Positions 25,465-38,676 are shown, counted from the first letter of the stretch. The stretch: 64,000 nucleotides of DNA from Calliopsis andreniformis (GCF_051401765.1 NW_027480481.1:1178001-1242000), one strand, 5' to 3'. Notes: generated by a model not told the origin, from the letters alone. A program made the numbers and translations.

Positions 25465-26697
25465 TCAATATTCAATCATCAACCCTCGATCCTCAACCCT
25501 CAATCCTCCATCCTCAATCCTGAGTGATCAATACTCAATCTTTAATACACAATCCTCAATCCTCAATCCTCAATCCTCAATCCTCAATCCTCAATCCTCA
25601 ATCCTCATTTCTCAAACCTCAATCCTCAACCCTCAGTCCTCATCCTCATTTCTCAATTCTCAATCCTCAATCATCATTCCTCGATCTTCAATCCTCAATA
25701 ATCAATCTCCAATTCTAGATCCTCAATCCTCAATCCTCAATCCTCAATCTGCAATCCTCAATAATCAATCTCCAATCCTAGATCCCCAATCCTCAGTCCT
25801 CAATCCTCAATCCTCAAACCTCATTCTTCAATCCTCAATCCTCAATTCTCAATACTCAATCTTCAATCCTCAATCCTCAATCCTCAATCCTCATTTCTCA
25901 AACCTCAATCCTCAACCCTCAGACCTCATCCTCAATTCTCAACTCTAAATCCTCAATCATCAATCCTCAATCTTCAATCCTCATTAATCAATCTCCAATC
26001 CTAGATCCTCAATCCTCAATCCTCAACCTTCAATCCTCAATACTCAATCTTCAATCCTCAATCCTCAGCCCTCAAACCTCAATTCTGAATCCTCAATACT
26101 CAATCTTCAGTCCTCAATCCTCAGTCCTCAGTACTCAACCATCAATCCTCAATTCTCAATACTCAATAGAATATCCTGAATTCTCAGGACTCAATACTCA
26201 AACCTCAATCCTCAACCCTCAGCCCTCATCCTCCATCCTCAATCCTCAATTCTCAATACTCAATCTTCAATGCTCAATCCTCAATCCTCAATCCTCATTT
26301 CTCAAACCTCAACCCTGAACCCTCAGACCTCATCCTCAATTCTCAATTCTAAATCCTCAATCATCAATCCTCAATCTTCAATCCTCATTAATCAATCTCC
26401 AATCCTAGATCCTCAGTACTCAATCCTCAATCCCCAATCTTCAATCCTCAATAATCAATCTCCAATCCTAGATACTCAACCCTCAAACCTCAATCCTCAT
26501 TTCTCAAACCTCAATTCTCAACCCTCAGTCCTCATCCTCAATTCTCAATCCTCAATCCTCAATCCCCAATCCTCAATTCTCAATACTCAATCTTCAATGC
26601 TCAATCCTCAATCCTCAATCCTCATTTCTCAAACCTCAACCCTGAACCCTCAGACCTCATCCTCAATTCTCAATTCTAAATCCTCAATCATCAATCC
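25465..26697 (+). repeat. 1,233-bp spacer of the 2.0-kb HOR, copy 1
   Basis: Heptamer sequence between two 781-bp units. It begins with a run of eight perfect heptamers at 25551-25606, includes an intact hairpin at 26174 and ends with a 327-bp element (26371-26697) that is repeated at the start of the next 781-bp unit. With the following 781-bp unit it forms a 2,014-bp HOR. Confidence 0.88.
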
Positions 26698-27478
26698 TCA
26701 ATCTTCAATCCTCATTAATCAATCTCCAATCCTAGATCCTCAGTACTCAATCCTCAATCCCCAATCTTCAATCCTCAATAATCAATCTCCAATCCTAGAT
26801 ACTCAACCCTCAATCCTCAATCCTCAATCCTCAATCCTCAATCCTCACCCCTCAATCCTCATTCCTCAAACCTCAATCCTCAATCCTCATTCCTCAAACC
26901 TCAATCCTCAACCCTCAGTCCTCATCCTCAATTCTCAATCCTCAATCCTCAATCCTCAATCCTCAATCTTCAATCCTCAATAATCGATCTCCAATCCTAG
27001 ATCCTCAATACACAATCATCAATCCTTAATTCTCAACATTCAATCCTCAATCCCCAGTCTTCAATCTTCAATCCTCAATGCTCAATCCTCAATGCTCAAT
27101 CCTCAGTCCTCAATTCTCAGTCCTCAATCCTCAAACCTCAATCCTCTACCGTCAGTCCTCGTCCTCAATCCTCAAACCTCAATCCTCAATCCTCAATATT
27201 CAATCATCGATACTCAATCTTCAATCCTCAATCCTCAATCCTCAATCCTCAATCCTCAATCCTCAATCCTCAATCTTCAATCCTCAATCCTCAATCGTCA
27301 ATCCTCAATCCTCAATTTTCAATCCTCAATACTCAATTTTCAATCCTCAATCCTGAATCCTCAATCCTCAATTCTCAATCCTCAATCCTCTGTCCTCAGT
27401 CCTCAAACCTCAATCCTCAACACTCAGCCCTCATCCTCCATCCTCAATCCTTAATCATCAATCCTCAATCTTGAATCC
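26698..27478 (+). repeat. 781-bp HOR inside the 2.0-kb unit
   Basis: A single unit, consensus at the diagnostic positions checked. The ATG landmark at 27078 is 2,014 bp after that of copy 5. Confidence 0.9.
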
Positions 27479-28704
27479 TCAATATTCAATCATCAACCCT
27501 CGATCCTCAACCCTCAATCCTCCATCCTCAATCCTGAGTGATCAATACTCAATCTTTAATACACAATCCTCAATCCTCAATCCTCAATCCTCAATCCTCA
27601 ATCCTCAATCCTCATTTCTCAAACCTCAATCCTCAACCCTCAGTCCTCATCCTCATTTCTCAATTCTCAATCCTCAATCATCATTCCTCGATCTTCAATC
27701 CTCAATAATCAATCTCCAATTCTAGATCCTCAATCCTCAATCCTCAATCCTCAATCTGCAATCCTCAATAATCAATCTCCAATCCTAGATCCCCAATCCT
27801 CAGTCCTCAATCCTCAATCCTCAAACCTCATTCTTCAATCCTCAATCCTCAATTCTCAATACTCAATCTTCAATCCTCAATCCTCAATCCTCAATCCTCA
27901 TTTCTCAAACCTCAATCCTCAACCCTCAGACCTCATCCTCAATTCTCAACTCTAAATCCTCAATCATCAATCCTCAATCTTCAATCCTCATTAATCAATC
28001 TCCAATCCTAGATCCTCAATCCTCAATCCTCAACCTTCAATCCTCAATACTCAATCTTCAATCCTCAATCCTCAGCCCTCAAACCTCAATTCTGAATCCT
28101 CAATACTCAATCTTCAGTCCTCAATCCTCAGTCCTCAGTACTCAACCATCAATCCTCAATTCTCAATACTCAATAGAATATCCTGAATTCTCAGGACTCA
28201 ATACTCAAACCTCAATCCTCAACCCTCAGCCCTCATCCTCCATCCTCAATCCTCAATTCTCAATACTCAATCTTCAATGCTCAATCCTCAATCCTCAATC
28301 CTCATTTCTCAAACCTCAACCCTGAACCCTCAGACCTCATCCTCAATTCTCAATTCTAAATCCTCAATCATCAATCCTCAATCTTCAATCCTCATTAATC
28401 AATCTCCAATCCTAGATCCTCAGTACTCAATCCTCAATCCCCAATCTTCAATCCTCAATAATCAATCTCCAATCCTAGATACTCAACCCTCAATCCTCAA
28501 TCCTCATTTCTCAAACCTCAATTCTCAACCCTCAGTCCTCATCCTCAATTCTCAATCCTCAATCCTCAATCCCCAATCCTCAATTCTCAATACTCAATCT
28601 TCAATGCTCAATCCTCAATCCTCAATCCTCATTTCTCAAACCTCAACCCTGAACCCTCAGACCTCATCCTCAATTCTCAATTCTAAATCCTCAATCATCA
28701 ATCC
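27479..28704 (+). repeat. 1,226-bp spacer of the 2.0-kb HOR, copy 2
   Basis: Same as the first spacer but one heptamer shorter: seven perfect heptamers at 27564-27612 in place of eight. Hairpin at 28181. ATG landmarks at 28277 and 28604 mark the 327-bp duplication. Confidence 0.88.
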
Positions 28705-29485
28705 TCAATCTTCAATCCTCATTAATCAATCTCCAATCCTAGATCCTCAGTACTCAATCCTCAATCCCCAATCTTCAATCCTCAATAATCAATCTCCAAT
28801 CCTAGATACTCAACCCTCAATCCTCAATCCTCAATCCTCAATCCTCAATCCTCACCCCTCAATCCTCATTCCTCAAACCTCAATCCTCAATCCTCATTCC
28901 TCAAACCTCAATCCTCAACCCTCAGTCCTCATCCTCAATTCTCAATCCTCAATCCTCAATCCTCAATCCTCAATCTTCAATCCTCAATAATCGATCTCCA
29001 ATCCTAGATCCTCAATACACAATCATCAATCCTTAATTCTCAACATTCAATCCTCAATCCCCAGTCTTCAATCTTCAATCCTCAATGCTCAATCCTCAAT
29101 GCTCAATCCTCAGTCCTCAATTCTCAGTCCTCAATCCTCAAACCTCAATCCTCTACCGTCAGTCCTCGTCCTCAATCCTCAAACCTCAATCCTCAATCCT
29201 CAATATTCAATCATCGATACTCAATCTTCAATCCTCAATCCTCAATCCTCAATCCTCAATCCTCAATCCTCAATCCTCAATCTTCAATCCTCAATCCTCA
29301 ATCGTCAATCCTCAATCCTCAATTTTCAATCCTCAATACTCAATTTTCAATCCTCAATCCTGAATCCTCAATCCTCAATTCTCAATCCTCAATCCTCTGT
29401 CCTCAGTCCTCAAACCTCAATCCTCAACACTCAGCCCTCATCCTCCATCCTCAATCCTTAATCATCAATCCTCAATCTTGAATCC
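28705..29485 (+). repeat. 781-bp HOR inside the 2.0-kb unit
   Basis: A single consensus unit; its ATG landmark at 29085 is 2,007 bp after the previous one. Confidence 0.9.
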
Positions 29486-30256
29486 TCAATATTCAATCAT
29501 CAACCCTCGATCCTCAACCCTCAATCCTCCATCCTCAATCCTGAGTGATCAATAATCAATCTTTAATACACAATCCTCAATCCTCAATCCTCAATCCTCA
29601 ATCCTCAATCCTCAATCCTCATTTCTCAAACCTCAATCCTCAACCCTCAGTCCTCATCCTCATTTCTCAATTCTCAATCCTCAATCATCATTCCTCGATC
29701 TTCAATCCTCAATAATCAATCCCCAATTCTAGATCCTCAATCCTCAATCCTCAATCCTCAATCTGCAATCCTCAATAATCAATCTCCAATCCTAGATCCC
29801 CAACCCTCAATCCTCAATCCTCAATCCTCAAACCTCATTCTTCAATCCTCAATCCTCAATTCTCAATACTCAATCTTCAATCCTCAATCCTCAATCCTCA
29901 ATCCTCATTTCTCAAACCTCAATCCTCAACCCTCAGACCTCATCCTCAATTCTCAACTCTAAATCCTCAATCATCAATCCTCAATCTTCAATCCTCATTA
30001 ATCAATCTCCAATCCTAGATCCTCAATCCTCAATCCTCAACCTTCAATCCTCAATACTCAATCTTCAATCCTCAATCCTCAGCCCTCAAACCTTAATTCT
30101 GAATCCTCAATACTCAATCTTCAGTCCTCAATCCTCAGTCCTCAGTACTCAACCATCAATCCTCAATTCTCAATACTCAATAGAATATCCTGAATTCTCA
30201 GGACTCAATACTCAAACCTCAATCCTCAACCCTCAGCCCTCATCCTCCATCCTCAA
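29486..30256 (+). repeat. Partial spacer of the 2.0-kb HOR
   Basis: Only about the first 770 bp of the spacer are present, through the hairpin at 30188 and the following CTCATCCTCCATCC words. The sequence then switches to a different block at a perfect heptamer run. Small private changes include AATAATCAATC near 29551 and TCAATCCCC near 29719. Confidence 0.8.
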
Positions 30257-32432
30257 TCCTCAATCCTCAATCCTCAATCCTCAATCCTCAATCTTCAATC
30301 CTCAATCCTCAATTCTCAATCCTCAATCCTCAATCCTCAGTCGTCAAACCTCAATCCCTGGCCCTCTGCCCTCATCCTCAACCCTCAGCCTTCAATCCTC
30401 AGTCCTCAGTCCTCAAACCTCTCTCCTCAACCCTCAGACATCATCCTCAATCCTCAATCCTCAATCCTCAATCCTCAATCTTCAATCCCTAATACTCAAT
30501 CTTCTATCCTCAATGCTCAGTCCTCAAACCTCAATCCTGAATCTTCAATACTCAACCTCCAAGCCTCAACCCTCAGTCCTCAATCCTCGATCCTCAATCT
30601 TCAATCCTCAATATCCAATCTTCAATCCTCAATCCTCAATCCTCAATCCTCAAGCCTCAATTTTCAATCTTCAATCCTCAATCCTCAGAACTCAATCATC
30701 AATATTCAACCCTCAGTCCTCGTCCGCAATCCACAACCCTCAATCGTCAATCCTCAATCTTCAATCATCAATATTCAATCTTCAATCCTCAATGCTCAAT
30801 CCTCAATCCTCAATCCTCAATCCTCAATCTTCAATCCTCAATCATCAATCCTCAATCCTCAATCCTCAATCTTCAATCCTCAATACTCAATCTTCAATCC
30901 TCAATCCTCAATCTTCAATCCTCAATACTCAATCTTCAATCCTCAATCCTCAATCGTCAATCCTCAATCCTCAATCTTCGATCCTCAATACTCAATTTTC
31001 AATCCTCAATCCTCAATCCTCAATCCTCAATTCTCAATCCTCAATCCTCTGCCCTCAGTCCTCAAACCTCAATCCTCAACACTCAGCCTTCGTCCTCCAT
31101 CCTCAATCCTTAATCATCAATCCTGAATCTTCAATCCTCAATATTCAATCATCAACCCTCAATCCTCAACACTCAATCCTCAATCCCCAATCCTCAGTGA
31201 TCAATACTCAATCTTTAATACACAATCCTCAATCCTCAATCCTCAATCTTCAATCCTCAATCCTCAATCCTCAATCCTCAATCCTCAATCCTCAATCCTC
31301 AACCCTCAGACATCATCCTCAATCCTTAATCCTCAATCCTCAATCCTCAACCTTCAATCCTCAATACTCAATCTTCAATCCTCACTCCTCAGCCCTCAAA
31401 CCTCAATTCTGAATCCTCAATACTCAACCTTCAATCCTCAATCCTGAGTCCTCAGTACTCAACCATCAATCCTCAATTCCCAATACTCAATAGAATATCG
31501 TGAATTCTCAGGATTCAATACTCAAACCTCAATCCTCTACCCTCAGCCCTCATCCTCCATCATCAATCCTCAATCCTCAATCCTCAATCTTCAATCCTCA
31601 GTACTCAATATTCAATCCCCAATCCTCAATCCTCAATCCTCAATACTCAATCCTCAATCCTCAATCCTCAACCCTCAATCCTCATTCCTCAAACCTCAAT
31701 CCTCAACCCTCAGTCCTCATCCTCAATTCTCAATCCTCAATCCTCAATCCTCAATCCTCAATCTTCAATCCTCAATAATCGATCTCCAATCCTAGATCCT
31801 CAATACACAATCATCAATCCTTAATTCTCAACCTTCAATCCTCAATCCCCAGTCTTCAATCTTCAATCCTCAATGCTCAATCCTCAATGCTCAATCCTCA
31901 GTCCTCAATCCTCAGACCTGAATCCTCAAACCTCAATCCTCAACCGTCAGTCCTCGTCCTCAATCCTCAAACCTCAATCCTCAATCCTCAATATTCAATC
32001 ATCGATACTCAATCTTCAATCCTCAATCCTCATTTCTCAAACCTCAACCCTGAACCCTCAGACCTCATCCTCAATTCTCAATTCTAAATCCTCAATCATC
32101 AATCCTCAATCTTCAATCCTCATTAATCAATCTCCAATCCTAGATCCTCAGTACTCAATCCTCAATCCCCAATCTTCAATCCTCAATAATCAATCTCCAA
32201 TCCTAGATACTCAACCCTCAATCCTCAATCCTCATTTCTCAAACCTCAATTCTCAACCCTCAGTCCTCATCCTCAATTCTCAATCCTCAATCCTCAATCC
32301 CCAATCCTCAATTCTCAATACTCAATCTTCAATGCTCAATCCTCAATCCTCAATCCTCATTTCTCAAACCTCAACCCTGAACCCTCAGACCTCATCCTCA
32401 ATTCTCAATTCTAAATCCTCAATCATCAATCC
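30257..32432 (+). repeat. Composite block between 2.0-kb units
   Basis: In order: a heptamer run; the CTGGCCC block near 30357; a CAAGCCTCAATTTTC word at 30651; hairpin 31498 with the arm changed to TCGTGA; a diverged head of the 781-bp unit near 31,870-32,032 (CAGACCTG in place of CAGTCCTC); then the 327-bp element leading into the next 781-bp unit. All of it recurs near 54.2-56.3 kb. The longest open frame here is heptapeptide repeat only. Confidence 0.8.
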
Positions 32433-33213
32433 TCAATCTTCAATCCTCATTAATCAATCTCCAATCCTAGATCCTCAGTACTCAATCCTCAATCCCCAAT
32501 CTTCAATCCTCAATAATCAATCTCCAATCCTAGATACTCAACCCTCAATCCTCAATCCTCAATCCTCAATCCTCAATCCTCACCCCTCAATCCTCATTCC
32601 TCAAACCTCAATCCTCAATCCTCATTCCTCAAACCTCAATCCTCAACCCTCAGTCCTCATCCTCAATTCACAATCCTCAATCCTCAATCCTCAATCCTCA
32701 ATCTTCAATCCTCAATAATCGATCTCCAATCCTAGATCCTCAATACACAATCATCAATCCTTAATTCTCAACATTCAATCCTCAATCCCCAGTCTTCAAT
32801 CTTCAATCCTCAATGCTCAATCCTCAATGCTCAATCCTCAGTCCTCAATTCTCAGTCCTCAATCCTCAAACCTCAATCCTCTACCGTCAGTCCTCGTCCT
32901 CAATCCTCAAACCTCAATCCTCAATCCTCAATATTCAATCATCGATACTCAATCTTCAATCCTCAATCCTCAATCCTCAATCCTCAATCCTCAATCCTCA
33001 ATCCTCAATCTTCAATCCTCAATCCTCAATCGTCAATCCTCAATCCTCAATTTTCAATCCTCAATACTCAATTTTCAATCCTCAATCCTGAATCCTCAAT
33101 CCTCAATTCTCAATCCTCAATCCTCTGTCCTCAGTCCTCAAACCTCAATCCTCAACACTCAGCCCTCATCCTCCATCCTCAATCCTTAATCATCAATCCT
33201 CAATCTTGAATCC
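32433..33213 (+). repeat. 781-bp HOR, first of a dimer
   Basis: Full-length unit. Private change CAATTCACAATCC near 32667. It corresponds to the unit at 23903 in the 8,530-bp duplication. Confidence 0.9.
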
Positions 33214-33994
33214 TCAATCTTCAATCCTCATTAATCAATCTCCAATCCTAGATCCTCAGTACTCAATCCTCAATCCCCAATCTTCAATCCTCAATAATCA
33301 ATCTCCAATCCTAGATACTCAACCCTCAATCCTCAATCCTCAATCCTCAATCCTCAATCCTCACCCCTCAATCCTCATTCCTCAAACCTCAATCCTCAAT
33401 CCTCATTCCTCAAACCTCAATCCTCAACCCTCAGTCCTCATCCTCAATTCTCAATCCTCAATCCTCAATCCTCAATCCTCAATCTTCAATCCTCAATAAT
33501 CGATCTCCAATCCTAGATCCTCAATACACAATCATCAATCCTTAATTCTCAACATTCAATCCTCAATCCCCAGTCTTCAATCTTCAATCCTCAATGCTCA
33601 ATCCTCAATGCTCAATCCTCAGTCCTCAATTCTCAGTCCTCAATCCTCAAACCTCAATCCTCTACCGTCAGTCCTCGTCCTCAATCCTCAAACCTCAATC
33701 CTCAATCCTCAATATTCAATCATCGATACTCAATCTTCAATCCTCAATCCTCAATCCTCAATCCTCAATCCTCAATCCTCAATCCTCAATCTTCAATCCT
33801 CAATCCTCAATCGTCAATCCTCAATCCTCAATTTTCAATCCTCAATACTCAATTTTCAATCCTCAATCCTGAATCCTCAATCCTCAATTCTCAATCCTCA
33901 ATCCTCTGTCCTCAGTCCTCAAACCTCAATCCTCAACACTCAGCCCTCATCCTCCATCCTCAATCCTTAATCATCAATCCTCAATCTTGAATCC
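33214..33994 (+). repeat. 781-bp HOR, second of a dimer
   Basis: Full-length unit corresponding to 24684-25464 but with the common GTCCTC state in place of GTCGTC. Confidence 0.9.
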
Positions 33995-35227
33995 TCAATA
34001 TTCAATCATCAACCCTCGATCCTCAACCCTCAATCCTCCATCCTCAATCCTGAGTGATCAATACTCAATCTTTAATACACAATCCTCAATCCTCAATCCT
34101 CAATCCTCAATCCTCAATCCTCAATCCTCAATCCTCATTTCTCAAACCTCAATCCTCAACCCTCAGTCCTCATCCTCATTTCTCAATTCTCAATCCTCAA
34201 TCATCATTCCTCGATCTTCAATCCTCAATAATCAATCTCCAATTCTAGATCCTCAATCCTCAATCCTCAATCCTCAATCTGCAATCCTCAATAATCAATC
34301 TCCAATCCTAGATCCCCAATCCTCAGTCCTCAATCCTCAATCCTCAAACCTCATTCTTCAATCCTCAATCCTCAATTCTCAATACTCAATCTTCAATCCT
34401 CAATCCTCAATCCTCAATCCTCATTTCTCAAACCTCAATCCTCAACCCTCAGACCTCATCCTCAATTCTCAACTCTAAATCCTCAATCATCAATCCTCAA
34501 TCTTCAATCCTCATTAATCAATCTCCAATCCTAGATCCTCAATCCTCAATCCTCAACCTTCAATCCTCAATACTCAATCTTCAATCCTCAATCCTCAGCC
34601 CTCAAACCTCAATTCTGAATCCTCAATACTCAATCTTCAGTCCTCAATCCTCAGTCCTCAGTACTCAACCATCAATCCTCAATTCTCAATACTCAATAGA
34701 ATATCCTGAATTCTCAGGACTCAATACTCAAACCTCAATCCTCAACCCTCAGCCCTCATCCTCCATCCTCAATCCTCAATTCTCAATACTCAATCTTCAA
34801 TGCTCAATCCTCAATCCTCAATCCTCATTTCTCAAACCTCAACCCTGAACCCTCAGACCTCATCCTCAATTCTCAATTCTAAATCCTCAATCATCAATCC
34901 TCAATCTTCAATCCTCATTAATCAATCTCCAATCCTAGATCCTCAGTACTCAATCCTCAATCCCCAATCTTCAATCCTCAATAATCAATCTCCAATCCTA
35001 GATACTCAACCCTCAAACCTCAATCCTCATTTCTCAAACCTCAATTCTCAACCCTCAGTCCTCATCCTCAATTCTCAATCCTCAATCCTCAATCCCCAAT
35101 CCTCAATTCTCAATACTCAATCTTCAATGCTCAATCCTCAATCCTCAATCCTCATTTCTCAAACCTCAACCCTGAACCCTCAGACCTCATCCTCAATTCT
35201 CAATTCTAAATCCTCAATCATCAATCC
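33995..35227 (+). repeat. 1,233-bp spacer of the 2.0-kb HOR
   Basis: Eight-heptamer form (run from 34081), same length as 25465-26697, from which it is offset by 8,530 bp. Hairpin at 34704. Confidence 0.88.
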
Positions 35228-36008
35228 TCAATCTTCAATCCTCATTAATCAATCTCCAATCCTAGATCCTCAGTACTCAATCCTCAATCCCCAATCTTCA
35301 ATCCTCAATAATCAATCTCCAATCCTAGATACTCAACCCTCAATCCTCAATCCTCAATCCTCAATCCTCAATCCTCACCCCTCAATCCTCATTCCTCAAA
35401 CCTCAATCCTCAATCCTCATTCCTCAAACCTCAATCCTCAACCCTCAGTCCTCATCCTCAATTCTCAATCCTCAATCCTCAATCCTCAATCCTCAATCTT
35501 CAACCCTCAATAATCGATCTCCAATCCTAGATCCTCAATACACAATCATCAATCCTTAATTCTCAACATTCAATCCTCAATCCCCAGTCTTCAATCTTCA
35601 ATCCTCAATGCTCAATCCTCAATGCTCAATCCTCAGTCCTCAATTCTCAGTCCTCAATCCTCAAACCTCAATCCTCTACCGTCAGTCCTCGTCCTCAATC
35701 CTCAAACCTCAATCCTCAATCCTCAATATTCAATCATCGATACTCAATCTTCAATCCTCAATCCTCAATCCTCAATCCTCAATCCTCAATCCTCAATCCT
35801 CAATCTTCAATCCTCAATCCTCAATCGTCAATCCTCAATCCTCAATTTTCAATCCTCAATACTCAATTTTCAATCCTCAATCCTGAATCCTCAATCCTCA
35901 ATTCTCAATCCTCAATCCTCTGTCCTCAGTCCTCAAACCTCAATCCTCAACACTCAGCCCTCATCCTCCATCCTCAATCCTTAATCATCAATCCTCAATC
36001 TTGAATCC
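35228..36008 (+). repeat. 781-bp HOR inside the 2.0-kb unit
   Basis: Full-length unit; private change CTTCAACCC in place of CTTCAATCC near 35500. Its distal part, from 35501, is where the 12,134-bp duplication starts. Confidence 0.9.
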
Positions 36009-36786
36009 TCAATATTCAATCATCAACCCTCGATCCTCAACCCTCAATCCTCCATCCTCAATCCTGAGTGATCAATACTCAATCTTTAATACACAATCCT
36101 CAATCCTCAATCCTCAATCCTCAATCCTCAATCCTCAATCCTCATTTCTCAAACCTCAATCCTCAACCCTCAGTCCTCATCCTCATTTCTCAATTCTCAA
36201 TCCTCAATCATCATTCCTCGATCTTCAATCCTCAATAATCAATCTCCAATTCTAGATCCTCAATCCTCAATCCTCAATCCTCAATCTGCAATCCTCAATA
36301 ATCAATCTCCAATCCTAGATCCCCAATCCTCAATCCTCAATCCTCAATCCTCAAACCTCATTCTTCAATCCTCAATCCTCAATTCTCAATACTCAATCTT
36401 CAATCCTCAATCCTCAATCCTCAATCCTCATTTCTCAAACCTCAATCCTCAACCCTCAGACCTCATCCTCAATTCTCAACTCTAAATCCTCAATCATCAA
36501 TCCTCAATCTTCAATCCTCATTAATCAATCTCCAATCCTAGATCCTCAATCCTCAATCCTCAACCTTCAATCCTCAATACTCAATCTTCAATCCTCAATC
36601 CTCAGCCCTCAAACCTCAATTCTGAATCCTCAATACTCAATCTTCAGTCCTCAATCCTCAGTCCTCAGTACTCAACCATCAATCCTCAATTCTCAATACT
36701 CAATAGAATATCCTGAATTCTCAGGACTCAATACTCAAACCTCAATCCTCAACCCTCAGCCCTCATCCTCCATCCTCAATCCTCAA
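36009..36786 (+). repeat. Partial spacer of the 2.0-kb HOR
   Basis: First ~780 bp of the spacer with hairpin 36711. At 36,787 it diverges from the 28,257 partner (CAATCC against CAATTC) and enters the region with a 63-bp block. Confidence 0.82.
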
Positions 36787-36980
36787 TCCTCAATCCTCAA
36801 TCCTCAATCCTCAATCTTCAATTCCAGATCCTCAACCCTCAATCCTCAATCCTCATTCCTCAATCCTCATTCTTCAATCCTCAATACCCAATCCTCAATC
36901 CTCAATCCTCAATCTTCAATCCTCAATAATCAATCTCCAATCCTACATCCTCAATCCCCAATCCTCAATCCTTAATCCTC

Positions 36981-38676
36981 AATCTTCAATCCTCAATCGC
37001 CAGTCCTCAATCTTCAATCCTCAATGCCCAATCCTCAACCCTCAGGCCTCAGTCCTCAATCCTCAATCCTCAATCCTCAAACCTCAATCCTCAACCGTCA
37101 GTCCTCGTCCTCAATCCTCAACCCTCAATCCTCAATCCCCAATCTTCAATCTCCAATCCTAGATCCTCAATCCTCAATCCTCAATCCCCAATCTTCAATC
37201 CTCAATAATCAATATCCAATCCTAGATCCTCAATCCTCAATCCTCAATCCCCAATCTTCAATCCTCAATAATCGATCTCCAATCCTAGATCCTCAACCCT
37301 CAATCCTCAATCCTCAATCCTCAATCCTCATTCTTCAACCCTCAATACCCAATCCTCAATCTTCAATCCTCTATCAACAATCCTGAATTCTCAATCCTCA
37401 ATCCTCAGTCCTCAGTCGTCAAACATCAATCCCCGACCCTCAGCCATCATCCTCAATCCTCAGTCCTCAATCCTCAGTCCTCAGTCCTCAAACCTCAATC
37501 CTCAACCCTCAGACATCATCCTCAATCCTTAATCCTCAATCCTCAATCCTCAACATTCAATCCTCAATACTCAATCTTCAATCCTCAATCCTCAGCCCTC
37601 AAACCTCTATTCTGAATCCTCAATACTCAACCTTCAATTCTCAATCTTCAGTCCTCAGTACTCAACCATCGATCCTCTATTCTCAGTACTCAATAGAATA
37701 TCCTGAATTCTCAGGTTTCAATACTCAAACATCAATCCTCAACCCTCAGCCCTCATCCTCCATCATCAATCCTCAATCCTCAATCCTCAATCTTCAACCC
37801 TCAGTACTCAATATTCAATCCCCAATCCTCAATCCTCAATCCTCAATTCTGAATCCTCAATACTCAACCTTCAATCCCCAATCCTCAGTCCTCAGAACTC
37901 AACCATCAATCCTCAATTCTCAATACTCAATAGAATATCCTGAATTCTCAGGATCCAATACTCAAACCTCAATCCTCAACCCTCAGCCCTCATCCTCCAT
38001 CCTCAATCCTCAATCCTCAACCCTCAATATTCAACACACAACCCTCAGCCATGAATCCTCAATACTCAACGATCAATCCTCAATTCTCAACACTCAATAG
38101 AATATCCTGAATTCTCATGGTTCAATACTCAATCCACAATATTCAATAATCAAATCTCAATCCTCAATCTTCAATCCTCAATACTCAATCTTCGATCATC
38201 AATCCTCAATCCTCAATCCTCAATCCTCAACCTTCAATCCTCAATACTCAATCTTCAATCCTCAATCCTCAATCCTCAATCCTCAATCCTCAATTTTCAA
38301 TCCTCAATCCTCAATCCTCAATCCTCAATCCTCAATCCTCAATCCTCATTCTTCAATCCTCAATACCCAATCCTCAATCTTCAATCCTCAATCATCAATC
38401 CTCAATTCTCAATCCTCAATCCTCAATCCTCAGTCGTCAAACCTCAATCCCTGGCCCTCTGCCCTCATCCTCAACCCTCAGCCTTCAATCCTCAGTCCTC
38501 AGTCCTCAAACCTCTCTCCTCAACCCTCAGACATCATCCTCAATCCTCAATCCTCAATCCTCAATCCTCAATCTTCAATCCCTAATACTCAATCTTCTAT
38601 CCTCAATGCTCAGTCCTCAAACCTCAATCCTGAATCTTCAATACTCAACCTCCAAGCCTCAACCCTCAGTCCTCAA
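36981..38676 (+). repeat. Distal copy of the 1.7-kb proximal segment (offset 19,921 bp)
   Basis: Partner of 17060-18755, with a 63-bp block and a hairpin triplet. This is the block from which the 42.7-, 49.1- and 60.85-kb copies appear to derive, or with which they share a parent. Confidence 0.8.
37147..37292 (+). repeat. 63-bp block cluster (3 words)
   Basis: Words at 37160, 37223 and 37286, with the AATATCC middle unit. Confidence 0.87.

Larger units (their letters stand above)
23903..28256 (+). repeat. 4.35-kb segmental duplication, source or partner (offset 8,530 bp)
   Basis: Matches 32433-36786 at a constant 8,530 bp. It covers two 781-bp units, a complete 1,233-bp spacer, a third 781-bp unit and a partial spacer. 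Hairpins 26174 and 28181 map exactly onto 34704 and 36711. Only isolated substitutions were seen. Confidence 0.88.
32433..36786 (+). repeat. 4.35-kb segmental duplication, partner (offset 8,530 bp)
   Basis: Partner of 23903-28256. Equal length and the same eight-heptamer run show it was copied from, or into, the 2,014-bp form and not the 2,007-bp form. Confidence 0.88.
30301..38222 (+). repeat. ~7.9-kb segmental duplication, copy 1 (offset 23,878 to 23,850 bp)
   Basis: Aligns with 54179-62072. The offset is 23,878 up to about 34.1 kb, then 23,871 after loss of one heptamer in the other copy, then 23,850 after a 21-bp deletion in the other copy. It contains the composite block, three 781-bp units, spacers, a 63-bp block and hairpin triplet 37701/37938/38105. 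Confidence 0.88.

Noticed and set aside
26371..27024. 327-bp duplication as long terminal repeats of a retroelement
   Set aside because: The repeats consist of heptamers, abut directly and enclose no coding region, primer-binding site or polypurine tract.
30257..32432. Inserted transposon or unique island at the composite block
   Set aside because: It looked different from its neighbours at first, but it parses into the same heptamers and recurs at about 54.2-56.3 kb, so it is another satellite block.
21560..36008. Near-identical 781-bp and 2-kb copies as an assembly artefact
   Set aside because: Not proven either way, but copies carry distinct private substitutions (GTCGTC, CAAGCC, CGTACTC, CATCAGTCC, CAATTCACA, the 21-bp deletion), which a simple duplication error in assembly would not create. 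Copy number still needs spanning reads.
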